A DNA stretch of 64,000 nucleotides from Bacillota bacterium (GTDB lineage: Bacteria; Bacillota; Clostridia; Oscillospirales; Ruminococcaceae). The translations under genes and the position numbers were made by a program. The notes under the pieces are model-generated. The model saw nothing but the letters and a program-made list of their open reading frames with translations. It ran no database searches and had not been told where the DNA came from. The stretch spans positions 1 to 64,000 of the forward strand of contig JAEWRN010000043.1 of assembly GCA_023460035.1 (NCBI GenBank), in the 5' to 3' direction. This document shows, in pieces, positions 51,816 through 59,450 of the stretch (the first letter of the stretch is position 1; the number at the start of each line of letters is the position of its first letter).

Positions 51816-52294
51816 CACAGGAAATTATACCCTCTTTCATCCTTACTTTCGTCGGCATACATCACGCCGTCTCTTTTATAGGTGCGCAGCACAAAGTGCG
51901 TCGCGGTAGAAAGCACGTCGTCCAGCGGCGACAGGCGCAGCGCGACAAACAGCGCAATCTCCTGAAAGCTCGCGCCGGTCATGATGAGCCCAAGGTCGTA
52001 CCCGCCGCTCATCAGCATCACGCTGTCCACCTCGGGGAACAAGGCAATGGTGGAGGCAATCTCGTCAAAACCGCGGTCTTTTTTGGGGCTGACCTTCAGC
52101 TCGATGATGGCCCGCACGCGGGTCTCGTCGGTCTTGTCCCAATCAATCAGCGTTTTATAGCCCTTAATGACGCCTGCCTTTGCGTACTCGTCGATCGCCG
52201 CTGCGACCTCCTGCGGTGTTTTGTCGGCCATTGCTGCGATATCCTCCAGCGGAAGACGCGCGTTGTCTTCAAGGATCTTCAGAATACGTTCCAT
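51815..52294 (-). CDS. Lrp/AsnC-family regulator
   Basis: This protein has 159 residues: an N-terminal HTH (MERILKILEDNARLPLEDIAAM) and a C-terminal RAM/ACT-like domain (about 65-140) that binds amino acids (VDSVMLMSGGYDLGLIMTG). I place the start at the ATG 52294 with AAGGGTGG about 8 nt upstream; a GTG at 52306 is the alternative. It leads the operon Lrp-aminotransferase-DUF362-ispE and probably regulates it in response to an amino acid that the aminotransferase handles. Confidence 0.9.
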   Translation of the reverse strand: MERILKILEDNARLPLEDIAAMADKTPQEVAAAIDEYAKAGVIKGYKTLIDWDKTDETRVRAIIELKVSPKKDRGFDEIASTIALFPEVDSVMLMSGGYDLGLIMTGASFQEIALFVALRLSPLDDVLSTATHFVLRTYKRDGVMYADESKDERGYNFL

Positions 52295-52359
52295 GTCTTT
52301 GTCCACCCTTTCCCTGCTTCACTCTTGTTATTGTATTGCCCAAAGGGGCAATTTAAACT

Positions 52360-52388
52360 ATTATACTTGATAATTGAGGCCTTGTAAA
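52360..52388 (-). promoter_or_regulatory. Promoter of the lrp operon
   Basis: On the minus strand TTTACA (52388-52383), a 17-bp spacer and TATAAT (52365-52360). It overlaps the divergent ACT/DUF711 promoter. Confidence 0.7.
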
Positions 52389-52402
52389 TTATTTGGTATA
52401 AT
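52374..52402 (+). promoter_or_regulatory. Promoter of the ACT-DUF711 operon
   Basis: TTGAGG (52374-52379), a 17-bp spacer with TGG before the -10, and TATAAT (52397-52402). Its -35 is inside the spacer of the divergent lrp promoter. Confidence 0.7.
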
Positions 52403-52499
52403 AATGTCGGCCAGCGCTTGCGGCTTTGCCGCATCCGCATTATAATAAAGTAATTATAAACAGGGCATCGCGTGCCCTGGTGAAAAAGGGGAAACGCAA

Positions 52500-52769
52500 A
52501 TGAAAGCTGTTGTTACCGTAGTCGGCCGCGACACCGTGGGCATTCTTGCCAAGGTGGCGGGCGTATGCGCCGAAACCAACGTCAATGTGGAGGAAGTGAC
52601 CCAAAGCATTCTGTCGGGTACCTTTGCCATGATCATGGTCGTGGACGTAACTGCCTGCACGATTGATTTTGCCGAATTGCAGCAGCGTTTTAACGCCGCA
52701 GGCGAAGAAAAAGGCGTTGATATTAAAGTGACCCGGCAGGAGCTTTACGACGCCATGCACCATATTTGA
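52500..52769 (+). CDS. ACT-domain protein (UPF0237)
   Basis: This is a single ACT domain of 89 residues (MKAVVTVVGRDTVGILAKVAGVC), which probably binds an amino acid or small ligand. AAAGGGGAAACGCA precedes the ATG, and a CAGGGCA/TGCCCTG stem lies in the leader. It pairs with the DUF711 gene 21 bp downstream, an arrangement that is conserved in many Firmicutes and archaea, so it is probably a regulatory partner of that protein. Confidence 0.92.
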   Translation: MKAVVTVVGRDTVGILAKVAGVCAETNVNVEEVTQSILSGTFAMIMVVDVTACTIDFAELQQRFNAAGEEKGVDIKVTRQELYDAMHHI

Positions 52770-52790
52770 CGGGCGAGAGGGAGAAAAACC

Positions 52791-54152
52791 ATGCTGGATA
52801 CCAAAGACATACTTGAGACCATTCACATGATCAGCGACGAAAACCTGGATGTGCGCACCGTCACGATGGGCATTTCGCTGCTGGATTGTGCGGATGAGGA
52901 CCCGCACCGCGCGTGCGAAAAAATTTACAACAAAATCACTACCCGCGCCAAAGACCTTGTAAAGGTGGCGGAGGAAGTGAGCGCCGCTTACGGGGTGCCC
53001 ATTGTCAACAAGCGCATTTCGGTGACGCCGATTGCCATGCTGCTGGCCCCCTGCAAAAACCCCGACCCGGTAGAGTTTGCCCGCACGCTGGACGCCGCGG
53101 CAAAAAAGGTGGGCGTCAACTTTGTGGGCGGCTTTTCGGCACTGGTGCAAAAGGGCTTTTCGGCCGGTGACCGGCTGCTGATTGACTCGATCCCCGACGC
53201 GCTGGCAGCGACCGGCATCGTGTGCAGCAGCATCAACATCGGCTCTACCAAAGCAGGCATCAACATGGATGCCGTGGCCCTGATGGGCCCCATTGTGCGC
53301 CGCGCGGCGGAGATTACCGCACAGAGAAACTGCATTGGCCCAGCAAAGCTTGTTGTGTTTTGCAATGCGCCGGAGGACAACCCCTTTATGGCGGGTGCCT
53401 TCCACGGCCCGGGCGAGCCGGATTGTGTCATCCACGTCGGTGTTTCGGGCCCGGGTGCCGTGCGCGCCGCGCTGGCAAAACAATCAGCCGGCATGGACCT
53501 TGGCGAAGTGGCGGAGCTGGTGAAACGCACTGCGTTTAAAATCACCCGCATGGGCCAGCTGGTGGGTAACCTTGTCAGCGAGCGCCTTGGCGTGCCGTTT
53601 GGCATTGTAGACCTTTCTCTCGCCCCCACACCCGCCATCGGCGACTCGGTGGCGAACGTGCTGGAGGAAATGGGGCTGGAAAGCTGCGGCTGCTGCGGCA
53701 CCACCGCCGCGCTTGCCCTGCTAAACGACGCGGTCAAAAAAGGTGGCGTGATGGCGTCAAACTTTGTCGGCGGCCTTTCTGGCGCGTTCATCCCCGTGTC
53801 GGAGGACGCCGGCATGATTGCCGCCGCCCAGTGCGGTAGCCTGTCGATTGAAAAGCTGGAGGCCATGACCGCCGTGTGCAGCGTGGGCATTGACATGGTG
53901 ATTTTGCCGGGCGACACCCCTGCCGAGGTGATTTCGGCGCTGATTGCCGACGAAGCCGCAATTGGCATGGTCAACAGCAAAACCACCGCCGTGCGCGTGA
54001 TACCCGCCATTGGCAAACAGGTGGGCGACACACTGGATTTTGGCGGCCTGCTGGGCTGGGGCCCGGTGATGCAGATCAACCGGTTTTCTCCCGCCAAATT
54101 CATTGGCCGCGGCGGGCGCATCCCCGCACCGCTGCAAAGCCTGAAAAACTGA
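52791..54152 (+). CDS. DUF711 (UPF0210, PFL-like) protein
   Basis: This protein has 453 residues and is full length for the family. Its reading (MLDTKDILETIHMISDENLDVRTVTMGISL region) matches UPF0210, related in fold to pyruvate formate-lyase/glycyl radical proteins, though no Gly-radical motif is seen (the C-terminus is FIGRGGRIPAPLQSLKN). A Cys pair in SCGCCGTTAAL is prominent. The function is unknown. It is followed by a terminator. Confidence 0.9.
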   Translation: MLDTKDILETIHMISDENLDVRTVTMGISLLDCADEDPHRACEKIYNKITTRAKDLVKVAEEVSAAYGVPIVNKRISVTPIAMLLAPCKNPDPVEFARTLDAAAKKVGVNFVGGFSALVQKGFSAGDRLLIDSIPDALAATGIVCSSINIGSTKAGINMDAVALMGPIVRRAAEITAQRNCIGPAKLVVFCNAPEDNPFMAGAFHGPGEPDCVIHVGVSGPGAVRAALAKQSAGMDLGEVAELVKRTAFKITRMGQLVGNLVSERLGVPFGIVDLSLAPTPAIGDSVANVLEEMGLESCGCCGTTAALALLNDAVKKGGVMASNFVGGLSGAFIPVSEDAGMIAAAQCGSLSIEKLEAMTAVCSVGIDMVILPGDTPAEVISALIADEAAIGMVNSKTTAVRVIPAIGKQVGDTLDFGGLLGWGPVMQINRFSPAKFIGRGGRIPAPLQSLKN

Positions 54153-54173
54153 CCCAAAAACATCTAAACCTGA

Positions 54174-54210
54174 ATGCCGCCGCCCCTGCTGTGGGTAGGC
54201 GGCATTTTAT
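54174..54210 (+). terminator. Terminator of the ACT-DUF711 operon
   Basis: TGCCGCC pairs with GGCGGCA around a loop of about 17 nt that can fold further. ATTTTATG follows. Confidence 0.6.
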
Positions 54211-54275
54211 GTTTCTCTTTTCTTCTAATCGTACCGGGCGGCGTTTTTTTGCCATTTTTACCGTTTTTCGGCTGC

Positions 54276-54335
54276 TTGACAACCACTGCCCCGCAAGAAT
54301 ATAATAGAGTCACAATTAGACAGCATTCTAATTGT
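54276..54335 (+). promoter_or_regulatory. Promoter and operator of the ABC exporter
   Basis: TTGACA (54276-54281), an 18-bp spacer and TATAAT (54300-54305). A perfect dyad ACAATTAGA (54312-54320) / TCTAATTGT (54327-54335) starts near +1. No regulator is encoded in this operon. Confidence 0.7.
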
Positions 54336-54376
54336 TATTTGTTTGACAAAGGGTTTATCCCAGAAAGAGGAACATC

Positions 54377-55114
54377 ATGCTTGAAATTCGTCATTTTTCC
54401 AAAACCTATTCCAGCGGCAAACGGGCCGTGGATGATTTAAGCCTGACGGTGGAAACGGGTTCGATCTACGGTTTTATCGGCCATAATGGTGCGGGCAAAA
54501 CCACCACACTGCGCAGCCTTGCCGGTATTTTGGATTTTGAAGAGGGCGACATCCTGATCGACGGGCACAGCATTCGCACCGAGCCGGTAGCGGCAAAGCA
54601 GGTGACGGCGTTTATCCCCGACAACCCCGACTTGTATGATTTTCTGACCGGCATAGCTTACCTTAACTTTATTGCCGACCTGTACTCGATCCCCGCCGAG
54701 CGGCGCGAAACGCTGATTAAAAAATACGGCGATGGGTTTGAGCTGACCGGTGCACTGGGCAGCCCGATTGCCGGTTATTCGCACGGCATGAAACAAAAGC
54801 TGGCACTGATTTCGGCCCTGATGCGCGAGCCCAAGCTGCTGGTGCTGGACGAGCCGTTTGTCGGCCTTGACCCGGTGGCGTCGCACCTGCTCAAAGAGTA
54901 CCTGCACGAGCTGTGCGACAACGGCGGGGCCGTGTTCTTTTCGACCCATGTGCTGGAAGTGGCGCAAAAGCTGTGCGACCACATTGCCATTATTCGCGAC
55001 GGGCACCTGGTGGAGTGCGGCAAGACCGCGGATGTCGTGGGCAACTCGTCGCTGGAAGATGTGTTTCTTGAACTGGCCCGGCAGGGCGGCGAGGCCACGG
55101 AGGCTGCACAATGA
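54377..55114 (+). CDS. ABC exporter ATP-binding protein
   Basis: This ATPase has 245 residues: Walker A GHNGAGKTT, signature YSHGMKQKLALI, Walker B LLVLDEPFVGLD and H-loop FSTHVLE. It lacks a long C-terminal extension. AGAGGA precedes the ATG. The permease overlaps it by 4 nt (ATGA), so the two form one exporter. The substrate is unknown. Confidence 0.9.
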   Translation: MLEIRHFSKTYSSGKRAVDDLSLTVETGSIYGFIGHNGAGKTTTLRSLAGILDFEEGDILIDGHSIRTEPVAAKQVTAFIPDNPDLYDFLTGIAYLNFIADLYSIPAERRETLIKKYGDGFELTGALGSPIAGYSHGMKQKLALISALMREPKLLVLDEPFVGLDPVASHLLKEYLHELCDNGGAVFFSTHVLEVAQKLCDHIAIIRDGHLVECGKTADVVGNSSLEDVFLELARQGGEATEAAQ

Positions 55115-56709
55115 AAAAATTTCTGGCGCTGCTGCGGGTCAGCTTCCGCGGTATTCTGTTTTCCGCAAACCCGTCTTCCAAAGCGAAAAAGAAATCTGCC
55201 TCCGGCATTGGGTTTTTGGCGCTGATGTCGCTATTGATGCTGTATATCGGCGGCGTGTACAGCTTTTCGTTTGCACAGATTTTTTCGCTGTTTGGCCGCA
55301 CTGATTTGATTTTGACCCTGCTGGGGCTGATTGCGGTTGCCATGTGCTTTTTGTTTGGCGTCATCAGCGCTTCCGGCTTTGTGTTTGGCGGCAAGGACAA
55401 TGACATTTTGCTGGCCATGCCGGTGGGCACTTTCCCTATTTTGCTTTCTAAAGTGCTTTCGCTCTACCTTGAAAACATTGTGTTTACCTTGTTTATCCTG
55501 CTGCCGGCGGGGGGCGTATACCTCTACTTTACCGGGTTCAGCGCGCTGTTTATCCCCATTTTTGTACTGTGCATCGTGTTTTTGCCGCTGCTGCCCTCTG
55601 CGCTCAGCCTGCTGCTTGGGTTTTTATTCACCTATATTCAAAGCAAGGTACGGCACAAAGCGCTGGTAAACAACCTGCTTTACCTCGTGTTTTTCGGGCT
55701 GGTTTTCGGCCTTAGCTTTGGGCTTTCCGGCAGCATGGCCGCCGGGGGTGACCCATCGGTCATTGGCACCTTTGAAGGCGCGACCGGCTGGGCACTGCCC
55801 CTTGTGTGGATGACACAGGCACTTGCCGCACAATCTTTGGTATCACTGGTGCTGTTCCTTCTGTCCTGCGCCGCGCCCTTCTTTTTGATTGTCTGGGTGT
55901 TCAGCCTGTTTTACAAAAAAATTCTCACAAAGCTGGTGTCGGTGCAGGTGCGGCACGACTACAAGCTGCAGCAGATGCGCGGCGGCAAACCATTTGCCGC
56001 ACTGTATAAAAAAGAGCTTCGCCGGCTGTTCGGCACCCCTATTTACCTGATGAACAGCGGCCTTGGCGCGTTGATGCTGCTTGGCGGTGGTATTTACGCC
56101 TTTGTGGCAAAGGGCAAAATTGCCTCGGCACTGGCAGGCCTGCCCGGTGCTTCCAGCGGCATGCTGGTGGCCGGTGCTGCCGTAGTGGCTTTTTGCATTT
56201 TGATCTCTTCTACCACCTGTGCCAGTATTTCGCTGGAGGGTAACCGGCTGTGGATTTTGCGCGAAGCCCCGGTGCACACTGAAACGATTTTTGCCGCAAA
56301 AATAATGACAAACTGTACTTTAATGGTACCTGCCGTGCTGGTTGGCGTGCCGTTTGGCGCTGCCGGGCTGGGGCTTGGCCTTACCGATACCCTGTTGCTT
56401 TTAGTACTTGGGCTTTCGTGTGCCATGCTCACCTCGTTTGGCGGCCTGTTTCTCAACCTGCTGTGGCCCAAACTGGATGCCGTCAACGACACCGTGGTGG
56501 TCAAACGCAGCTTGAGTGTGATGGTCATGACCTTTGGCGGCATGGGGCTGATTGCCGCCGGTGCCGGCCTGTTTTACCTGTTTGTCGGCCCACTGGGTAT
56601 GCAGGGCGCACTTTGGGCCCCGACCCTGCTTTATGCTGTGCTGGCAGTCGTTTTCTTTTTGCTGGTGCGCGGCCCCGGTAAACGTATGTTCCGCGGTTTA
56701 ATCAGTTAA
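55111..56709 (+). CDS. ABC exporter permease
   Basis: This membrane protein has 532 residues and about twelve helices, with a basic N-terminus (NPSSKAKKKSASG) and a central cytoplasmic loop (LVSVQVRHDYKLQQMRGGK). Its large size fits permeases with two fused halves of the ABC-2 class. It is coupled to the ATPase by a 4-nt overlap and ends at the terminator 56725-56766. I see no extracellular domain that would suggest a peptide or lipoprotein substrate. Confidence 0.87.
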   Translation: MKKFLALLRVSFRGILFSANPSSKAKKKSASGIGFLALMSLLMLYIGGVYSFSFAQIFSLFGRTDLILTLLGLIAVAMCFLFGVISASGFVFGGKDNDILLAMPVGTFPILLSKVLSLYLENIVFTLFILLPAGGVYLYFTGFSALFIPIFVLCIVFLPLLPSALSLLLGFLFTYIQSKVRHKALVNNLLYLVFFGLVFGLSFGLSGSMAAGGDPSVIGTFEGATGWALPLVWMTQALAAQSLVSLVLFLLSCAAPFFLIVWVFSLFYKKILTKLVSVQVRHDYKLQQMRGGKPFAALYKKELRRLFGTPIYLMNSGLGALMLLGGGIYAFVAKGKIASALAGLPGASSGMLVAGAAVVAFCILISSTTCASISLEGNRLWILREAPVHTETIFAAKIMTNCTLMVPAVLVGVPFGAAGLGLGLTDTLLLLVLGLSCAMLTSFGGLFLNLLWPKLDAVNDTVVVKRSLSVMVMTFGGMGLIAAGAGLFYLFVGPLGMQGALWAPTLLYAVLAVVFFLLVRGPGKRMFRGLIS

Positions 56710-56724
56710 AACGGTAATTTTTCT

Positions 56725-56766
56725 CCGCTCATCTTGCACTTGTGCAGGGTGGGCGGCTTTTTTGTG
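56725..56766 (+). terminator. Terminator of the ABC exporter
   Basis: A stem of about 15 pairs with several GU wobbles (CCGCTCATCTTGCAC / GTGCAGGGTGGGCGG) is followed by CTTTTTTG. Confidence 0.75.
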
Positions 56767-56831
56767 TGTCCATGCGGGCCATTTATTTTCGGTGCCCCGC
56801 GTGGTAAAATAGTGCAAAGGGGTGATGCTTG

Positions 56832-57704
56832 ATGACCACCATCACACAAGAACTGGTTGTACCGCTGCTGCGCCCACGGCCGCAGCAGGCACACAAGGGG
56901 ATGTATGGGCGGCTATTGCTGGTTGCCGGTTGCCGGGCATACCGCGGGGCGGCACAGCTTGCGGTGCACGGCGCGTTGCGCATTGGCACCGGCATCGTGA
57001 CCCTCGCTTCAATTGAGCCGGTGCTTGCCGCCACCGTCAGCGCCCTGCCCGAGTGTACGCTGCTGCCATTACCAGAGGGGGCAGACGGCCTTGCCGCACC
57101 TGAAAGTGCGGCATTATTGGCGGATGCCGCCGCTGAGTGCAGTGCCGTTGTGCTGGGGTGCGGCGTGGGGCAGGGCCCGGGCCCCGCCACGATTTTAGAA
57201 CGCCTGACAACTGCTGCCCATAGCCCGCTGCTGCTGGATGCCGACGGTCTGAACCTGCTGGCCAAAGCCCCGCAACTGCTGCACCGGCGGGCGGGGCCGA
57301 CCATACTCACCCCGCACCCCGGCGAAATGGCCCGGCTTTGCGGCAAAACCGCGGCAGAGGTGCAGCACGCGCGTGAGGCGATTGCGACCCGTTTTGCCGC
57401 CGAATTTCAGTGCATTGTCGTGCTGAAAGGCAACGGCACCCTGGTGGCGCTGCCCGGCGGGCAGTGTTACCTGAACAAAACCGGCGGCCCCGGCCTTGCC
57501 AAGGCGGGCAGCGGTGATTTGCTTGCCGGGCTAATTGGCGGCCTGCTGGCACAGGGGCTGACCCCGGGGGATGCCGCCGTGTGCGGTGTTTACCTGCATG
57601 GCGCGGCGGCAGACCTTTGTGCCGCGCGCAAAAGCAGCACCGGTATGCTGCCGCACGAGTTGACCGAGGACCTTTGCAGTTTGTTATTATCGTACGGGTT
57701 ATAA
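56832..57704 (+). CDS. nnrD: ADP-dependent (S)-NAD(P)H-hydrate dehydratase
   Basis: This ribokinase-fold repair enzyme restores NAD(P)H from its hydrate. The 290 residues show MYGRLLLVAGCRAYRGAAQLA at the N-terminus, ILTPHPGEMARL and GGPGLAKAGSGDLLAGLIGG, the phosphate-binding and catalytic-Asp motif. It is the stand-alone dehydratase; the NnrE epimerase domain is absent here, whereas many bacteria have them fused. The ATG at 56832 follows AAAGGGGTG. It has the same orientation as the cupin and ferredoxin genes, about 135 bp ahead. Confidence 0.92.
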   Translation: MTTITQELVVPLLRPRPQQAHKGMYGRLLLVAGCRAYRGAAQLAVHGALRIGTGIVTLASIEPVLAATVSALPECTLLPLPEGADGLAAPESAALLADAAAECSAVVLGCGVGQGPGPATILERLTTAAHSPLLLDADGLNLLAKAPQLLHRRAGPTILTPHPGEMARLCGKTAAEVQHAREAIATRFAAEFQCIVVLKGNGTLVALPGGQCYLNKTGGPGLAKAGSGDLLAGLIGGLLAQGLTPGDAAVCGVYLHGAAADLCAARKSSTGMLPHELTEDLCSLLLSYGL

Positions 57705-57839
57705 CAGTTTGTTTTGTGCCGAGGCATGTTTTTTATAAATTCGTTGTAAATACGACAGAATATTTGCCCGTTTGCCGGTATACTAAAACCAGTGCAGGGC
57801 AAGCCTGCATTACCGATTTTACAACAGGAGGGGGCCAAC

Positions 57840-58193
57840 ATGCAGCAGCCTTTGATAAAAAATATCCCACACGAACAAGCCGTCGCCCTTGCCGGCGAGG
57901 TTACGGTATTGCCGGGGCAGGTCGTCAGCAAAACACTGGCACAAAACCCCGCCGTCAGCATGACGCTGTTTGCGTTTGACGCGGGCGAAGAGATTAGCAC
58001 CCATGATTCTGCCGGCGACGCCTTTGTGACCGTGCTGGAGGGCACTGGCCTGTTTACCGTAAACGGGGTACAGCACACCGTGCAGGCGGGTGAAGCACTG
58101 GTGATGCCCGCCACACTGCCACACGCCGTCGCGGCGCCGGTGCCATTTAAAATGTTGCTGGTGGTGGTGTTTCCCACCGCCACACAAAAATAA
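57840..58193 (+). CDS. Small cupin-domain protein
   Basis: This protein has 117 residues and a single cupin barrel. Metal-binding positions are seen in EEISTHDSAGDAFVTVLEG (one His) and ATLPHAVAAP (one His), with Asp/Ala at places where other cupins have His or Glu, so metal binding is uncertain. The ATG at 57840 follows ACAGGAGGGGG. It lies 13 bp before the ferredoxin gene and is probably co-transcribed. The function is not known to me. Confidence 0.87.
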   Translation: MQQPLIKNIPHEQAVALAGEVTVLPGQVVSKTLAQNPAVSMTLFAFDAGEEISTHDSAGDAFVTVLEGTGLFTVNGVQHTVQAGEALVMPATLPHAVAAPVPFKMLLVVVFPTATQK

Positions 58194-58206
58194 AGGAGGT
58201 TCTTTT

Positions 58207-58395
58207 ATGAAATTATCTATCGACCGTGACCTTTGTATTGGCTGTGGCCTTTGCGCTACGATTGACGATGAGATTTTCGCCATGGACGATACCTCTGTCG
58301 CCACCATTGCCACCCAGCCGAATGCAACAAACGAAGCTGCCGCACTGGATGCCGTGCAAAGCTGCCCGGCAGGGGCCATTTTAATAGACGATTAA
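58207..58395 (+). CDS. Single-cluster [4Fe-4S] ferredoxin
   Basis: This protein has 62 residues. The cluster ligands are C10-x-x-C13-x-x-C16 in LCIGCGLCATID and the distant C in VQSCPAGAILID. The N-terminal MKLSIDRDLCIGCGLC is typical of clostridial and archaeal-type monocluster ferredoxins. AAAGGAGG precedes the ATG. It lies with a cupin gene, so it may supply electrons to it or just share the transcript. Confidence 0.95.
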   Translation: MKLSIDRDLCIGCGLCATIDDEIFAMDDTSVATIATQPNATNEAAALDAVQSCPAGAILIDD

Positions 58396-58462
58396 ACCCG
58401 CGCCTGTTTTTGCACGTCCCCCATATTTTGTTTACACCCTGGGGGTGTGCGTTATCATTTTT

Positions 58463-58490
58463 AACCGCCCGGCTTTTGCGCCGGGCGGTT
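58463..58490 (+). terminator. Terminator of the cupin-ferredoxin unit
   Basis: AACCGCCCGGC pairs with GCCGGGCGGTT around a short loop, followed by TTCTTTT. Confidence 0.85.
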
Positions 58491-58541
58491 TTCTTTTACC
58501 TGGTTCTGTGGCGGCGCAACCTCTTATTATACTGGTAAAAA

Positions 58542-58638
58542 AATAACAAAAAATCAGCTTTTTGTTATTCAAAAACTATTTATAAAACCCATTGAAATAT
58601 TTTATATTATGTTGTAATATAATATCAAATATTATATT
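58542..58638. promoter_or_regulatory. Promoter and two dyads upstream of the hemolysin III gene
   Basis: TTGAAA (58592-58597), a 17-bp spacer and TAATAT (58615-58620). Dyad 1: AATAACAAAAA (58542-58552) / TTTTTGTTATT (58559-58569), upstream of the -35. Dyad 2: AATATAATAT (58616-58625) / ATATTATATT (58629-58638), over the -10 and +1. Dyad 2 recalls AT-rich metalloregulator boxes, but the match to Fur or PerR is not convincing. Confidence 0.55.
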
Positions 58639-58658
58639 TAGAGGTAAGGAGAATTGCT

Positions 58659-59318
58659 ATGACCCCAATGTTTCGCACGGCACAAGACCCCATCAGCAGT
58701 GAAACACACGCAGCCGGTGCGGCTCTTTCATTATTTGGCGGTTTTGTTTTAATCATCCACGCGTTATTGCAGCAGGCCTCTGCACGCAGCCTTGCGGGCG
58801 CCTTTGTTTTTGTGCTGTCGTTGATTGCGCTGTATACCGCAAGCTCTGTTTATCACTATTACCCCGGGGATGTTACAAGCGTAGGCGTAAAGCGGTGGTT
58901 GCGCAAGCTGGACCACAGCATGATTTATGTGCTGATTGCGGGCACCTATACCCCGTTTGCCTTAACCTTTTTGCCGGAGCAAAAAGGCCTTCTTTTCTGC
59001 GCTATCCTTTGGGGTATTGCCGTGGTGGGCACCATCATCAAGCTGTTTTGGATTACCGCCCCGCGGGTGCTGGCCTCTGCCGCTTACCTTGCAATGGGCT
59101 GGTCCATTGTATTCGTTCTGCGCGATTTTGCAAGCTGCGGCCCGGCTTGCCTTGCTTTAGTGGCTGGGGGCGGCGTGCTGTACAGCATTGGTGCGGTGTT
59201 GTACGCAATCAAAAAACCCAATTTTTCTGCTTCCTTTGGTTTTCACGAAGTTTTTCATCTGTTTATTTTAGGCGGCAGCCTGCTGCACTACTTCGCTGTG
59301 TTTTTCTTTGTCGTGTAA
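58659..59318 (+). CDS. Hemolysin III family (PAQR) membrane protein
   Basis: This seven-helix membrane protein has 219 residues. Family motifs are SSETHAAGAALS near the N-terminus, SSVYHYYPG, LDHSMIYVLIAGTYTPF and the C-terminal FHEVFHLFILGG with its His residues; these Ser, Asp and His residues bind zinc in PAQR proteins. AAGGAGAATTGCT precedes the ATG. Despite the name, its role is probably in membrane or lipid homeostasis. It is a single gene with its own promoter. Confidence 0.93.
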   Translation: MTPMFRTAQDPISSETHAAGAALSLFGGFVLIIHALLQQASARSLAGAFVFVLSLIALYTASSVYHYYPGDVTSVGVKRWLRKLDHSMIYVLIAGTYTPFALTFLPEQKGLLFCAILWGIAVVGTIIKLFWITAPRVLASAAYLAMGWSIVFVLRDFASCGPACLALVAGGGVLYSIGAVLYAIKKPNFSASFGFHEVFHLFILGGSLLHYFAVFFFVV

Positions 59319-59374
59319 CCACAACTTCACATTTCTTAAATTTATAAAAATCACTGAATTGCGCCTCCCCGTAT

Positions 59375-59382
59375 GGTATAAT
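59375..59382 (+). promoter_or_regulatory. Extended -10 promoter of the LCP gene
   Basis: GGTATAAT with T at 59374 gives an extended -10 (TGGTATAAT, 59374-59382). No good -35 is present at the right distance. The start codon follows about 69 nt later. Confidence 0.55.
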
Positions 59383-59450
59383 ATTTGTGTCTTTGCCGGT
59401 TTCACTGTTGAAATGCGGCATACACAACTATGATGGGAGGTCTGCCGGTT

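Noticed and set aside
52988..54163. 391-codon minus-strand frame opposite DUF711, and 52440-53483 in another frame
   Set aside because: Pro/Ser/Thr-rich shadows of the DUF711 and ACT genes without ribosome binding sites.
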